Positions 17,950 through 26,375 of a stretch of DNA of 64,000 bases are shown piece by piece. The DNA comes from Bacteroidota bacterium (GTDB lineage: Bacteria > Bacteroidota > Bacteroidia > Bacteroidales > ML635J-15), in NCBI GenBank assembly GCA_029558535.1, contig JAKQEK010000513.1:28378-92377 (forward strand), in the 5' to 3' direction. Both the position numbers and the translations under genes were made by a program. Each line of letters opens with the position of its first letter. The first letter of the stretch is position 1. The notes below the pieces were generated by a model. The model did no database searches and had not been told where the DNA came from. It saw only the letters and a program-made list of their open reading frames with translations.

Positions 17950-19278
17950 ATGAATATTAGAAGGAATATCAGGAATTATCTAAAAGGAATAAGAAGTGGA
18001 CAAGAAAATTTTCCTGTATGTGTTGCACCAAGTACTGCAATGCATTTTTCGTTTAATGGGAAAGTTTATCCTTGTCATAATAATAATAATTTAGCTTATG
18101 GAGATTTAAGTAAAGATTCTATAATTGATATTTGGGGCAGTATCAATCGTAACAAGATGGAAAGAAATGTAAAAAGACTAAATTTAAAAAAAGTTGGTTG
18201 CTTGCAATGTTTACATGACATAAATCATTATAGTTACAATAGTGTAAGTGCACTTAGGTACGAACCATATAAAAAATATTTAAATAATGAATATCCTTCT
18301 GTTTTGGGATTCAGATTTTCTGATAAGTGCAATATACAATGTAGAATGTGTTTTAGCAATCAAAACATGAGAAAAGATGTTAATAATAAAAAATTTGTAT
18401 ATGATGATATTTTTTTTCAGCAACTTAAATTATTTGTTCCACATGTTAAATATGCATATTTTTTAGGAGGTGAACCATTTTTCGAACCTGCGAATTATAA
18501 AGTACTTTCATTATTTAAAGCACTTAATCCAAATTGTAAAATTTCGATACAAACGAACGGAACGATATTTACTCCTGAAATTAAAAACCTTCTTAACAAT
18601 GGGAAATATGATATTAATGTTTCTATTGATAGTCTCAATTCAGATTTATTTTCTTCGATAAGAAAAGGGGCAAAACTAGAAAATGTGCTGACCAATATTA
18701 AAGAGTTTATAAATATTTGCAGAAAACAAAAAACAGAGTTCAGCTCATGCTATACACCTATGATTGATAATTGTTTAGAATTGCCATCAATAATTGATTA
18801 TTTTAGTAAAGAATTAAAAGGTAGAATCTGGATTAATAAATATTACTTCCCTTCGAAATACGCTTTATGGACATTGTCACCCAAGAAGATAGATGAGATT
18901 TACAAAAAACTTTCTGTCTACAACCCAGAAATAAATGATGAAATATCATATTATAATGCTTTACAATTCAAGGATTTTTTAAAATTATTAATTGAATACA
19001 AAATCGAATCTGAAGAAAGAGTTTGTGCAAAGATAGATTTTAAGGAAGAAATAGTCAAACAAATAAAACTTATAAAAAAGGTGATACGGACTTTTAAAGG
19101 AGATAATTATAATGAATTGTTAGATAAACTAGAAATATTTAGAGAAGCTCCGGATAAGAAATCATTCTATTTTTTGAAGAAACTACTTGAGGTTTTTTCC
19201 GGGGATAAGTTGGTGGAAATTATTTCAATAATGGATAAATCATTGATATTGAATGACATTGAGTTTATAGAATGTTAA
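17950..19278 (+). CDS. Radical SAM protein with N-terminal twitch/SPASM-like domain (paralogue 4)
   Basis: 442 residues. C24 (VCVAPS), C42 (YPCHNN), DIWGSINR, and C84-x2-C87 form the N-terminal cysteine domain. Only one Cys follows VYP, where paralogues 2 and 3 have CC. The radical SAM motif is C127-x3-C131-x2-C134 (CNIQCRMC), then FLGGEPF, in which the usual T/S is a leucine. The helical C-terminus ends in a segment similar in layout to those of paralogues 2 and 3. It is separated from the other three by 11 kb, which argues for function rather than recent tandem duplication. Substrate unknown. Confidence 0.83.
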   Translation: MNIRRNIRNYLKGIRSGQENFPVCVAPSTAMHFSFNGKVYPCHNNNNLAYGDLSKDSIIDIWGSINRNKMERNVKRLNLKKVGCLQCLHDINHYSYNSVSALRYEPYKKYLNNEYPSVLGFRFSDKCNIQCRMCFSNQNMRKDVNNKKFVYDDIFFQQLKLFVPHVKYAYFLGGEPFFEPANYKVLSLFKALNPNCKISIQTNGTIFTPEIKNLLNNGKYDINVSIDSLNSDLFSSIRKGAKLENVLTNIKEFINICRKQKTEFSSCYTPMIDNCLELPSIIDYFSKELKGRIWINKYYFPSKYALWTLSPKKIDEIYKKLSVYNPEINDEISYYNALQFKDFLKLLIEYKIESEERVCAKIDFKEEIVKQIKLIKKVIRTFKGDNYNELLDKLEIFREAPDKKSFYFLKKLLEVFSGDKLVEIISIMDKSLILNDIEFIEC

Positions 19279-19418
19279 TTGATTAGCTATCTTTTCCTAT
19301 AGGAAAATCAGGGGATAATTAATTAATAGTATGTATAATCAGATATCTTAACATTATTTTACCATCGTCACGAGTCATACTCATTTTTTTTCTTCTTATA
19401 TTTTGTTATTTAATCGCT

Positions 19419-21182
19419 TTATAGATTAGTTATGTAATTTAACCAAATGAATAGATCTTTCCATATATAGTTTTTAGGATGATTATTTTCAATAAAATGT
19501 TTATTTATATTTTCAAATTTAAATATATCTTCGAAATGCATGAAATTTTTAGAATTGTAAAATATCTCGAATTCAGAATAATCGACAGTTATATTATTTA
19601 TTGTGTGTTTTCCTGTGGAGAATTTTGGTAAAATTAAATTATTATGATCACCTAAATGAGAGTTACTTGGGATTTTACTAAGTTCTGGTAAATGATTTTT
19701 AAAAATATAATAAGTAAGACTGTTTTCTTCGCTACTTAGCATGTTAGGGCTAATTTTCCAGATGATTTTTAACAATTTAGTATCTGTGAATGGCGTAAAT
19801 AAGTTTTGTGTTACATAGCATGGCATAAGCATACTACTTCTAGCCCCTTCACAATGTCGAGAAAAAAAACTTCGGAAAATTAACTGATTGAGAAAATATA
19901 CTTCTGAATACGGTATATTGATAAAATCAAAAGATTTTAAAATTTCTTGTTTAAGATTATTTAATGAAATACCTTCAAATAATGATTCATTTATAAACTC
20001 TTTTAGATAATCTAATGCAAAATTTAATTTTTGTTTAAAGTCAAATTCCTGAGGTATTGGGCATAAGAAATCAGAATAATAGTTATAGATTTTTTCATCA
20101 TTTGTTATTAAAGATCTAACAATTTCAGAAATATTATTTGGAAATGAGGCTTTCATACGGAGTGATTCTGAACCTAGATATCCAGAAACCAGTATATCAC
20201 GATAGTGCAACAGTTTTTTAAAATATTGTTCATTTAGAAACTCAATAGCATATAAATTGTTGTATTGGACTTGATGCTTTAGGTTGTAATGATTTACTAA
20301 TAATTTCGAAATAAGAATATCTTGGTTTTCATCATTGTTTACGTAAGTACTTGCAAAAGTAACAAAATTTCGGTTTTGACGTTCTTCGAAATCCATTGCT
20401 CCCAAAATCATACGGGTGTCTGCTCCACCGGTTAAAGTAATGTCTATTTCAGGATACCATTTTAATCCAAGATTCAGTTGCTCTTTGAATGTATTATAAT
20501 ACTCTGATGCTAGATACTCAATTTTTTTTCTACTTGTCGATAATTTTAATGGTTTAAAAATCCTTTTAATATTTAACCCTTTGTTATTGATTGTGATTAA
20601 CGATCCAGGTGGCATCATTTTAATTTGGTTAAAGAAAGTTTTATTATTCTGAGGAGCTCCAAACAATAAATATTCGATAATCGCATTTGTATCAATATTG
20701 TATTTTTGATTATTGTCAAATTTTAATATAGATTCGTAGTCGTTGCTGAAAACAATTGTACTGTCGTCTTGAAAATAAAATAGTGGATGAAAACCAAACT
20801 CATCATTATATATTTTTACTTCATTTTTAACAAGTGAATGGACAAACACGTTAAATTTACCATTAAAATCAAGAATTGCATTATCCCCTTTTTTTTCATA
20901 ATCGTTTAAAACGTACTGAATTTTTTGCTGTTCAGGACTTAATTCACATTTTTGGGGATAGATTTGAGGAAATAAAATTCCGGAATACCAAATTACATAA
21001 TTTTTCGATTTAAATAAATCTTCGTTTATGTCTTTTGACGATGTGACTAATGTTAGGTTGTCGTTTTTGAAAGTCTTAATATTCGAATTAAAAGAATATG
21101 CCATGAAGTGATTCAAAGCTATACTAATTCTATCATCTACCGGCAGCTTATTTTTGTGATAAAACCCTAAAATTTTATGCAT
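19419..21182 (-). CDS. Asparagine-synthetase-like protein without the N-terminal glutaminase Cys
   Basis: 587 residues. Residues 1-190 keep the fold of the class II glutamine amidotransferase domain (NGKFNVFV, DEFGFHPLFY), but residue 2 is His (MHKIL), so the catalytic Cys2 is missing and glutamine hydrolysis is not expected. The ATP-pyrophosphatase motif LTGGADTRMILGA near residue 250 is intact. Relatives that lost Cys2 (beta-lactam synthetase, lasso-peptide cyclases) use the adenylating domain to form an amide with an internal or free amine. In this operon with the epimerase and Wzm/Wzt exporter, it could amidate a uronic acid of the glycan with an amine. That role is inference. Last gene of the operon 24185-19419. 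Confidence 0.8.
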   Translation of the reverse strand: MHKILGFYHKNKLPVDDRISIALNHFMAYSFNSNIKTFKNDNLTLVTSSKDINEDLFKSKNYVIWYSGILFPQIYPQKCELSPEQQKIQYVLNDYEKKGDNAILDFNGKFNVFVHSLVKNEVKIYNDEFGFHPLFYFQDDSTIVFSNDYESILKFDNNQKYNIDTNAIIEYLLFGAPQNNKTFFNQIKMMPPGSLITINNKGLNIKRIFKPLKLSTSRKKIEYLASEYYNTFKEQLNLGLKWYPEIDITLTGGADTRMILGAMDFEERQNRNFVTFASTYVNNDENQDILISKLLVNHYNLKHQVQYNNLYAIEFLNEQYFKKLLHYRDILVSGYLGSESLRMKASFPNNISEIVRSLITNDEKIYNYYSDFLCPIPQEFDFKQKLNFALDYLKEFINESLFEGISLNNLKQEILKSFDFINIPYSEVYFLNQLIFRSFFSRHCEGARSSMLMPCYVTQNLFTPFTDTKLLKIIWKISPNMLSSEENSLTYYIFKNHLPELSKIPSNSHLGDHNNLILPKFSTGKHTINNITVDYSEFEIFYNSKNFMHFEDIFKFENINKHFIENNHPKNYIWKDLFIWLNYITNL

Positions 21183-21187
21183 AATAT

Positions 21188-22414
21188 TTATAAATACTTA
21201 ATATCTACTTTCAGAGGTAAATTAATGTATCCCGACAAATTTTTAATTTCTTTAAAGGGTGAGAAAAATTCGGCATTAATTAAATTCTGATAACCAACTT
21301 CTATTGTATTATTGACATTTATGACCAAAATGTCAATAATATATTCAGCTTCATTAAACGTATTTGAAGTTATAATTATTTGCAATTTTCTATATGCTAT
21401 TGAATCTGAACTTTCAATGTCTATGGGATATGAAACCAATACATTGTCAAATTTATTTTTTATAAGAACTACTAACTTCACATTTTGAATGGATTTGTAT
21501 TGAAAATTAATGTCCAATGTAATGTCTTCATTACAAGATAATTCCTTAACAATACTTTTTATATTGTAAAGTTTTACTCTAGTCAAATCAAAAATAAAGT
21601 CTTCATTATTGCTAAAAATATTTTTTTTAAAACGAAGATTTTCTTCATTTAAATCATATTCTGATTCTACTGTCTTTGTATTAAATTGACTTACAAGTTT
21701 TTTATATTCTATAAGTACTTTATTTGGTATTGAATATGATATTTGAGTACCCTTATTTAGCAGTAAAATCTTATCACAAATTCGCAGTATAGTTATAGGG
21801 GTGTGTGTGACGATAAAAATAGTTGAACCAACATGTTTGAGCTTTTCAATCTCATCAATTGCCCTTTCTTGAAACTCTGCATCCCCAACACTCAAAACTT
21901 CATCAAACAAATAAATGTCTGCTTCTATGTTGATAATTATCGAAAAAGCCAACCTCATGTACATCCCAGAACTGTAATGCTTTACTTCGGAGTTTATAAA
22001 GTCAGGAAACCCAAACATTTCGATAATTTTGTCTAGTTTGGCAAGAATTTGCTTTTTTGTTAGCCCATACAGTTTTCCCGACAAAAAGATATTCTCATAA
22101 CCCGATAACTCAGGCTGAAAACCAATTCCAATTTCCAATATCGAAGCCACTTTTCCAAATATCTCTACACTTCCGCTTGTTGGAGGGGTAACTTCAGCTA
22201 ATATTTTTAATAATGTGCTTTTACCTGCACCGTTTGGTCCGATAATTCCAATAACTTCGCCTTTGTTTATCTCGAGGTTTATATCTTTGAGTGCAAAAAA
22301 TGATTGGCCGGATTTGTTTTGCTTAAATTTATCAAAAAAACCAACTCGCGAAGAATCTTTTTTAAAGTATTCTTTGCTTAATCCCTTTATTATTATGGCT
22401 TTTTCGTTTTTCAT
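21188..22414 (-). CDS. wzt: ABC transporter ATP-binding protein, Wzt-like with C-terminal domain
   Basis: 408 residues. Walker A is GPNGAGKST (residues 59-67), the signature is YSSGMYMR, and Walker B is IYLFDEVLSVGDAEF, all typical of the polysaccharide-export ABC-2 family. Residues ~250-408 form an extra beta-rich domain. In Wzt proteins of O-antigen type this domain recognises the end of the finished polysaccharide. It overlaps the permease gene by the tetranucleotide ATGA (22411-22414). Together they export a lipid-linked glycan across the inner membrane, so the glycan is built completely in the cytoplasm and not by Wzy polymerisation. Confidence 0.92.
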   Translation of the reverse strand: MKNEKAIIIKGLSKEYFKKDSSRVGFFDKFKQNKSGQSFFALKDINLEINKGEVIGIIGPNGAGKSTLLKILAEVTPPTSGSVEIFGKVASILEIGIGFQPELSGYENIFLSGKLYGLTKKQILAKLDKIIEMFGFPDFINSEVKHYSSGMYMRLAFSIIINIEADIYLFDEVLSVGDAEFQERAIDEIEKLKHVGSTIFIVTHTPITILRICDKILLLNKGTQISYSIPNKVLIEYKKLVSQFNTKTVESEYDLNEENLRFKKNIFSNNEDFIFDLTRVKLYNIKSIVKELSCNEDITLDINFQYKSIQNVKLVVLIKNKFDNVLVSYPIDIESSDSIAYRKLQIIITSNTFNEAEYIIDILVINVNNTIEVGYQNLINAEFFSPFKEIKNLSGYINLPLKVDIKYL

Positions 22415-23235
22415 AACAAATCGGTTATTTGTTTTTCGATACGTTTGTAAACCATAATAGCACTAATAAACATAATTAAAATTATTCCAAAGCCTATAAA
22501 ATAGCCAGTTTCGGGCAGGTTTGAGCCAAATAATATTGCTCTGAAATATTCAATCACTCCAGCTACAGGGTTTAAATATAGAATGAATTTGAAATTTTCT
22601 GGTACAATTGTTCCTGGATAAAATACTGGGGTAACAAAAATAAGGAAGTTCGTAATCTGAATTATTATCTGACTTAAATCGCGGATGTAAAGTGATAAAA
22701 TGCTTGTCCATAATCCAAGTGCAAATCCACAAATTATTAAAACTACAACTACTAATGGAATAGCTAACCACGAAATGGATAAGCTTACTCCAAAAATTAG
22801 AAAAATGGCAATAAAGACAATAAAGCCGCTGCCAAAATCAATTAATCCAGGAAGCACCTTAGCAAGAGTTAGGTTTATTCGTGGAAAATATAATTTGTTT
22901 ATCAGATGTTCGGAATTTGTTAAGGCTCCACTACTATTCCCAACAAGATATGAGAAAAACTGCCAAACGATAATCCCTGGCATTGCAAAAACAGGATATG
23001 GTATGTTGCCTGTATCAATTTTAATTGCAATCCCAAAAATTAACCAATAAACTGCAAGACCGATAAGGGTTTGTATTACACTAAGAAAAATACCGGTAAT
23101 ATTTCTTGCATATTTATTTTTTATTTCTCCCACAGCAAGGGAGTGTGAGAAAAAACGATAATCCCATATCAGTCGAAGGTAATTTCCCAGACTTATATTG
23201 CTTTTTGGTAAGATTGTTTTTTTTTCAACACTCAT
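22411..23235 (-). CDS. wzm: ABC transporter permease, Wzm-like
   Basis: 274 residues with six hydrophobic helices (about residues 45-65, 75-95, 125-150, 155-185, 190-210, 245-265) and the YFPRINLTLAKVLP region typical of ABC-2 polysaccharide permeases. An amphipathic N-terminal segment precedes the first membrane helix. Partner of the ATPase directly downstream (4-base overlap). The start also overlaps the epimerase stop by 4 bases (23232-23235), so the three genes are translationally coupled. Its role is export of undecaprenyl-linked O-antigen-like or capsule-like polysaccharide. Confidence 0.92.
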   Translation of the reverse strand: MSVEKKTILPKSNISLGNYLRLIWDYRFFSHSLAVGEIKNKYARNITGIFLSVIQTLIGLAVYWLIFGIAIKIDTGNIPYPVFAMPGIIVWQFFSYLVGNSSGALTNSEHLINKLYFPRINLTLAKVLPGLIDFGSGFIVFIAIFLIFGVSLSISWLAIPLVVVVLIICGFALGLWTSILSLYIRDLSQIIIQITNFLIFVTPVFYPGTIVPENFKFILYLNPVAGVIEYFRAILFGSNLPETGYFIGFGIILIMFISAIMVYKRIEKQITDLL

Positions 23236-24185
23236 TTCAACCCATTTTTATACCATTCCAAATAGTTTTTTATTCCTTGACGGATGTCAGTCTTTGGATC
23301 AAATCCTAGTATTTTTTTTGCTTTATCATTGTCTGCCCATGTTATTTCTGATTCTCCCTTTATTGAATCAACAAATTCGATATTCACTTTTTTACCGGTT
23401 TCTTGTTCAATGTAAGTAATAATATCAGTCAGTTTTATCGGGTTTCCATTTCCAATATTAAATATTTCGAATTTTGATTCTTTGTAATCAACGGCTTTCA
23501 TTATTCCGCCAATTATATCATCAACATATGTATAATCACGTGAAGTACTACCGTCTCCAAAAATCTTTAGCTTTTCATTCTTAAAAATGCTCCCTGCAAT
23601 CTTATTCATTACTAAATCGGGACGTAAACGTGGTCCATAGACTGAGAAAAAACGAAGTGAAATAAAATTAATATCATTTTTTTTAGAAAATTCATAGCCT
23701 GCTTTTTCGGAAAACAACTTAGTTTGAGCATATGGACTGATCGGATTCAGATTGGTATAATCTTCTCTAAATGGAGCAGGAGTGTTACCGTATATGCTTG
23801 ATGATGATGCAAATATGAATTGCTTTATGCCCATTCCTACAGCTAAGTCAAGTATTATTTTTGTTCCAACTACATTACTTTCTTCATAGCCCACAGGATA
23901 CTCCAACGAATACCTAACTCCGGCTTTTGCAGCTAAATGAATAATTGTATCGTACTTTCCACTAAGTTTTTTTGAAATTTTAGCTGTGTTTTTAATATCT
24001 TCCTCAATTAAACTGTATGAAGGATGGGAGATGGCCTGAAGTATGTTTCTACGCTTTATTTCCGGCGAATAATAATCATCGAAATTATCAATACATACAA
24101 CTTCGTGATTGTTTCTTAAAAGAAAATCACATAGATTGCTTCCAATAAATCCTGCTCCTCCGGTAACTATTATTCTTTTACTCAC
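23232..24185 (-). CDS. NAD-dependent nucleotide-sugar epimerase, UDP-glucuronate 4-epimerase-like
   Basis: 317 residues. NAD-binding GGAGFIGSN at residues 9-17, then IDNFDDYYSPEIKRRNI, which is characteristic of UDP-glucuronate/UDP-galacturonate 4-epimerases (CapI type). The catalytic set is SSSS (IFASSSSIYG) and Y-x3-K in PYAQTK. FFSVYGPRLRPD and the DYTYVDDI motif are standard for the family. The enzyme inverts C4 of a UDP-sugar. If the sugar is a uronate, the downstream asparagine-synthetase-like protein would have a carboxylate to amidate. First gene of the export operon; TAATTTTG at 24205-24212 on the minus strand fits a -7 box, 20 bases before the ATG. Confidence 0.88.
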   Translation of the reverse strand: MSKRIIVTGGAGFIGSNLCDFLLRNNHEVVCIDNFDDYYSPEIKRRNILQAISHPSYSLIEEDIKNTAKISKKLSGKYDTIIHLAAKAGVRYSLEYPVGYEESNVVGTKIILDLAVGMGIKQFIFASSSSIYGNTPAPFREDYTNLNPISPYAQTKLFSEKAGYEFSKKNDINFISLRFFSVYGPRLRPDLVMNKIAGSIFKNEKLKIFGDGSTSRDYTYVDDIIGGIMKAVDYKESKFEIFNIGNGNPIKLTDIITYIEQETGKKVNIEFVDSIKGESEITWADNDKAKKILGFDPKTDIRQGIKNYLEWYKNGLK

Positions 24186-24262
24186 AAAATGTTTCTTAAT
24201 AAAACAAAATTAATAAAATTATTGTAATGAGAAGATATTTATTATTCAGAGTAAAAAACTAA

Positions 24263-25177
24263 ATGAAAATTATTATTATTAATCATGTAATACGCTTTCG
24301 TTTTTATATTTTTGTGCTAATCAAAAACAAGACCGTGAAAATTAAAATCGGAATGGCTCAATTACTTGTAGAAGGTGGTGAACCCGAACGCAATATTTCG
24401 AGAGCGGAAATTTTAGTAAAAGAGGCTGCTGCGAAATCCTGTGATATTGTGATATTACCAGAAACAATTGATTTTGCCTGGACTCATCCTTCTATTTATT
24501 CAGAAGCATTACCTATTCCTGGAAAGTATAGCGATTTTTTTTGCAATTTGGCAAAACAATATACTATTTATATTTGTGTAGGTCTTACCGAAAGAAAAAA
24601 TAACAAATTATATAATACAGCCTTGTTAATTGACAATAATGGTGAAATTATTCTGAAACACTCAAAAATAAACCTTTTAGAGGTTGAACATCCTTATTAC
24701 GAAATTGGACAGAGTATATCAGTGGTAGATACAAAATTCGGAAAAATTGGAATAAATATTTGTGCTGATAATTATAAGGATGCATTGTCTATTGGCCATA
24801 CAATTGGAAGAATGGGGGCACAAATTCTGTTATCGCCTTCGTCCTGGACCGTTGATTATTCAATAACCGAAGAAATGGATCCTTATCTGGATAAATGGGA
24901 AAAACCATTAAGCTCATTAGCTTCGTTATTTAATATGTTAGTTGTTAGTACAACATCTGTTGGATACATTGTTGGAGGTCCGTATGAAGGGAAAAAAATG
25001 GTTGGATGTTCTATAGCTGTTGATAAGAATGGAGTTTTAACTAAGGGGCAATTTAATGAATTTGCAGGAGAATTAATTGTTGTAATAAGCGATGTTCCGC
25101 AAAAATCTATGAAAGGAACTCAAATTTCAGATTTTTTACGCTCACAAGGAATAAGTTATCTTCCTAAAAATTCATAA
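24263..25177 (+). CDS. Carbon-nitrogen hydrolase (nitrilase superfamily)
   Basis: 304 residues with the E-K-C triad of the nitrilase fold: Glu in VILPETID, Lys in ILKHSKIN and Cys in GINICADN. The family hydrolyses or forms amide bonds (amidase, N-acylamide hydrolase). An in-frame GTG at 24335 gives a more typical N-terminus (VKIKIGMAQLLVEGG), so the first 24 residues may not be translated. Its stop shares one base with the ATG of the next gene (TAATG), so it is co-transcribed with the sugar amidotransferase and carbamoyltransferase. It could supply ammonia from an amide or cut an amide on the glycan; which one is not shown. Confidence 0.85.
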   Translation: MKIIIINHVIRFRFYIFVLIKNKTVKIKIGMAQLLVEGGEPERNISRAEILVKEAAAKSCDIVILPETIDFAWTHPSIYSEALPIPGKYSDFFCNLAKQYTIYICVGLTERKNNKLYNTALLIDNNGEIILKHSKINLLEVEHPYYEIGQSISVVDTKFGKIGINICADNYKDALSIGHTIGRMGAQILLSPSSWTVDYSITEEMDPYLDKWEKPLSSLASLFNMLVVSTTSVGYIVGGPYEGKKMVGCSIAVDKNGVLTKGQFNEFAGELIVVISDVPQKSMKGTQISDFLRSQGISYLPKNS

Positions 25178-26373
25178 TGATGGATGAGGTAATTGTTAAT
25201 GGACACAGAAAGAATCAAAAATATTTGGTTTGCACTCGCTGTGTGCAAGATTCAACAGTGCCAGGAATAAAGTTTGATGAGCAAGGTGTTTGTAATTTTT
25301 GTTACATGCACGATAAAATGGTAAAGATTTTCCCAAATGGAGATAAAGGGCAAGTTATTATTAACAAAATTGTAGATAAAATTAAAATTAAGGGTAATAG
25401 TAAGAAATATGACTGTGTTATCGGAGTAAGTGGAGGGAGAGACAGCACTTATTTATTGTATTTGGCAGTAAAGCATTGGGGACTTAGACCGTTAGCAGTA
25501 CATTTTAATGACGGTTTTGATAATCCTGTTGCCGGTGAAAATATGATTAAAGCCGTCAAAAAATTAGGAGTAGATTTAAGAACCATTACAAGTGATTGGC
25601 GAGAAGCAAAAGAGTTAAAAATAGATTTTCTTAAAGCCTCAGTACCGGATTTAAATATGGGAACCGATATTGGAATTGCTTCGTCTCTTTACGGTGTGGC
25701 ATGTAAAGAAAATATTAAGTACATTTTTATTGGTCAGTCTTTTCGCACCGAAGGGGTGAAACCTCTTTCTTGGTCGTTTTTTGATGGAAAATACTTAAAA
25801 TCTGTTCATAAAAAATTTGGAAAAACTACTTTGAGAAAATGGAAGCCGAATGATCCCGGTTTTAATTTCGGAGTAAAAGAACTCTTATATTATTCAATAA
25901 TTAAGGGAATAAAAACTTTTACTCCAATGTATTACTGGGATTATAATAGAGCAGGGGCAACAAAATTGATTACAGAGGAACTAGACTGGGTTTATCCGGG
26001 AGCACACTATTATGATGATTTGTATCACAGTTTGATAAAATATGTGCATCGTACTAAGTTTAATATTGATATGAACATGAATAGCGATTCTGCCTTGGTT
26101 AGATCGGGACAAATGCCTAGAGAAGAAGCACTTGCTAGAGCTCACTCGGTTTATGCAATCGAAGACCCTACTGTCATAGATTTATGCATTAAAAGATTAG
26201 GATTAAGCAAACAAGATTTTGAAGAGTATATGTCTTACACTCCAAAAACTTTCAGAGATTATAAAACTATTTATAATACAATTAGATTTTTCAAAATTCC
26301 GGTTTATTTAATGTCGAAATTGCATTTCATTCCGCGGATTACTTATGATAAATATTTTAATATCGGGAAATAA
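25177..26373 (+). CDS. N-acetyl sugar amidotransferase (WbpG/PseA-like, PP-loop)
   Basis: 398 residues. Zinc-type cysteines C-x2-C (CTRC) and C-x2-C (CNFC) near the N-terminus precede the PP-loop GVSGGRDSTYLLY at about residue 85. That order and the GTDIG and GQSFRTEG segments match the WbpG/PseA/WbuX family. They adenylate an N-acetyl sugar and replace its oxygen by ammonia to make an acetamidino group, as in Pseudomonas O-antigen and Campylobacter pseudaminic acid. Ammonia usually comes from a HisH/HisF-like partner; none is seen here, and the adjacent nitrilase-fold protein may take that place. Start ATG 25177 overlaps the preceding stop. Confidence 0.9.
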   Translation: MMDEVIVNGHRKNQKYLVCTRCVQDSTVPGIKFDEQGVCNFCYMHDKMVKIFPNGDKGQVIINKIVDKIKIKGNSKKYDCVIGVSGGRDSTYLLYLAVKHWGLRPLAVHFNDGFDNPVAGENMIKAVKKLGVDLRTITSDWREAKELKIDFLKASVPDLNMGTDIGIASSLYGVACKENIKYIFIGQSFRTEGVKPLSWSFFDGKYLKSVHKKFGKTTLRKWKPNDPGFNFGVKELLYYSIIKGIKTFTPMYYWDYNRAGATKLITEELDWVYPGAHYYDDLYHSLIKYVHRTKFNIDMNMNSDSALVRSGQMPREEALARAHSVYAIEDPTVIDLCIKRLGLSKQDFEEYMSYTPKTFRDYKTIYNTIRFFKIPVYLMSKLHFIPRITYDKYFNIGK

Positions 26374-26375
26374 TT

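Noticed and set aside
19292..19307. Perfect 16-base palindrome TTTTCCTATAGGAAAA between two convergent genes
   Set aside because: Stem of six or so bases, mostly A/T, with no T-run. May be a weak bidirectional terminator or an operator, but the evidence is too slight.
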